Shown here piece by piece: positions 6,455 through 7,469 of a stretch of DNA of 7,469 nt (the first letter of the stretch is position 1; each line of letters opens with the position of its first letter). Under the pieces are notes generated by a model, which was not told where the DNA came from, searched no databases, and was given only the letters and a program-made list of their open reading frames with translations. Made by a program: the position numbers and the translations under genes. The stretch is taken from NCBI GenBank assembly GCA_003646745.1, contig QMLM01000078.1, positions 1 to 7,469 of the forward strand, in the 5' to 3' direction. This stretch comes from Deltaproteobacteria bacterium. Its GTDB lineage: Bacteria > Desulfobacterota > B13-G15 > RBG-16-54-18.

Positions 6455-7469
6455 ATGCTTAAGAGGGTTTTTTTACTTTTTCTCGCCTTTTCTGCGTTTG
6501 TCTCCATCCTTTCCGCCCAAGGCAATTTCATCTATCTTATCAAGATTGATGGAATTATCAATCCGGCTACGGCAGGATTTGTCCTCGAGGGTATCGAGAG
6601 GGCAGAACAAGATGGGGCCTCATGTCTGGTAATCCAAATGGATACTCCTGGGGGGCTGATGGAATCTATGCGTTCTATTGTAAAGCGCATATTGGGCTCA
6701 AAGGTGCCTATCATTGTATATGTAGCCCCCAGTGGATCTCGAGCTGGATCAGCTGGGGTCTTCATTACCTTAGCCGCCCATATAGCTGCTATGGCCCCAG
6801 GAACCAATATAGGTGCGGCTCACCCTGTGCAGATGGGCGAGAAGAAGATGAGCAAAGAGATGGAGGCCAAAATCCTCAACGATACTGTGGCCTACATCAA
6901 GACTATAGCCAAACAGAGAGGCAGAAACGCGAAATGGGCCGAAAAGGCGGTGAGAAAAAGTGTCTCCGTTACTGAAAAGCAAGCTCTGAGATTGGGGGTG
7001 ATCGACCTGATATCACCTACTTTGGAAGATCTTTTAAATAAAGTAGATGGGAAGCGGGTGAAGGTTGCCCCTGCAAAGGTCATTACCCTAAAGGTAAAAG
7101 GTCTGGAGATAAGGACCCTTGAGATGTCCTTTCGTGACCGGCTTCTTAATACTATATCTAATCCCAATATCGCCTATATACTTCTGATGTTGGGAATTTA
7201 CGGCCTGTTTTTTGAAATCGCTAATCCAGGAGTTATTCTACCGGGTATAATCGGGGGAATATGACTTATTTTGGCATTTTTTGCCTTTCAGATGCTGCCG
7301 GTCAATTATGCGGGGATCGCTCTTATCGTATTAGGGATCATCATGTTTATCGCTGAGATTAAGGTTACTAGCTATGGGATGCTTTCTATCGGGGGGGTAA
7401 TTTCACTCCTTTTGGGTTCCATCATGCTGATAGAGAGCCCGGCGGAGTACCTGCGCATATCCTTTTGGA
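6455..7469 (+). CDS. nfeD: NfeD/ClpP-class membrane serine protease, in-frame TGA, 3' end outside window
   Basis: Family members are membrane-bound serine proteases, usually encoded next to a stomatin/SPFH-type protein; that partner is not visible here. ATG 6455 is fixed by AAGAAGGT at 6443-6450 and by a signal-peptide-like start (residues 1-22). Residues 25-190 form the ClpP/SppA-like protease domain: IQMDTPGGLMESM (60-72), nucleophile Ser99 in GSRAGSAG, and probable catalytic Lys139 in EAKILND, matching the Ser-Lys dyad of characterised homologues. Membrane helices begin at about 239 (IAYILLMLGIYGLFFEIANP). Codon 270 is TGA (7262-7264) within the second helix, after PGIIGGI. The frame then continues LILAFFAFQMLPVNYAG and on to LIESPAEYLRIS with the expected third and fourth helices, without another stop to the window end. 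Read literally it is a truncated 269-residue protein. A full family member would add these helices and often a soluble OB-like NfeD domain beyond the window. Confidence 0.88.
7262..7264 (+). other. In-frame TGA in the protease gene (nonsense, error or recoding)
   Basis: The codon sits between GGI and LILAFFAFQ, in the middle of a predicted membrane helix, and both flanks match the same family in the same frame. As I recall homologues, cysteine (GGICLILAF-like) is common here, so one base change from TGC or TGT would explain it. A selenocysteine codon would also appear as TGA at a cysteine position. Confidence 0.9.

Noticed and set aside
7262..7264. Genome-wide reassignment of TGA to Trp or Gly
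   Set aside because: ispF (2904-2902) and the PIN/TRAM gene (3397-3395) stop at TGA where the family should end, no other coding frame in the window contains an internal TGA, and tryptophans are encoded by TGG.

Overview
The window holds six genes on the minus strand and one on the plus strand, packed almost without gaps. The set points to a Gram-negative bacterium: an outer-envelope-type lipoprotein, the IspF step of the non-mevalonate isoprenoid pathway, and a CarD-type RNA polymerase regulator. The arrangement CarD, membrane PIN/TRAM protein, IspF, GltX, CysS resembles loci I know from Deltaproteobacteria/Desulfobacterota and, less CarD, from Firmicutes. The lineage is an inference, with moderate confidence at best. 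By eye the base composition is balanced and codon use looks even across genes, with no sign of recent transfer, mobile elements, CRISPR or RNA genes.

Layout from right to left on the minus strand. A lipoprotein with a CsgG/LpoB-like domain and a small C-terminal beta domain (6242-5121) is followed 53 bases later by carD (5067-4588). A 149-base gap with a possible promoter and a strong Shine-Dalgarno leads into a YacL-like PIN/TRAM membrane protein (4438-3395). It overlaps ispF by 8 bases (3402-2902), ispF overlaps gltX by the classic ATGA (2905-1469), and the gltX stop abuts the cysS start (1468-2). The last four genes therefore look like one translationally coupled housekeeping operon for RNA metabolism, isoprenoid synthesis and tRNA charging. 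ispD, which often lies between the PIN/TRAM gene and ispF, is absent here.

On the plus strand, transcribed divergently from the lipoprotein, is a membrane serine protease of the NfeD/ClpP class (from 6455, running off the right edge). The 212-base divergent spacer holds two recognisable sigma70-type promoters facing away from each other.

The most notable observation is an in-frame TGA at codon 270 of this protease gene (7262-7264). The same frame continues with clear NfeD-family sequence for 68 more sense codons to the window edge. As I recall the family, cysteine is common at the matching position. The choices are a nonsense mutation or sequencing error (TGC/TGT to TGA), a truncated two-part gene, or selenocysteine recoding. 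Two neighbouring genes end normally in TGA, so general reassignment of TGA is unlikely. Apart from this codon the window is an ordinary housekeeping region, and I see no undescribed system.
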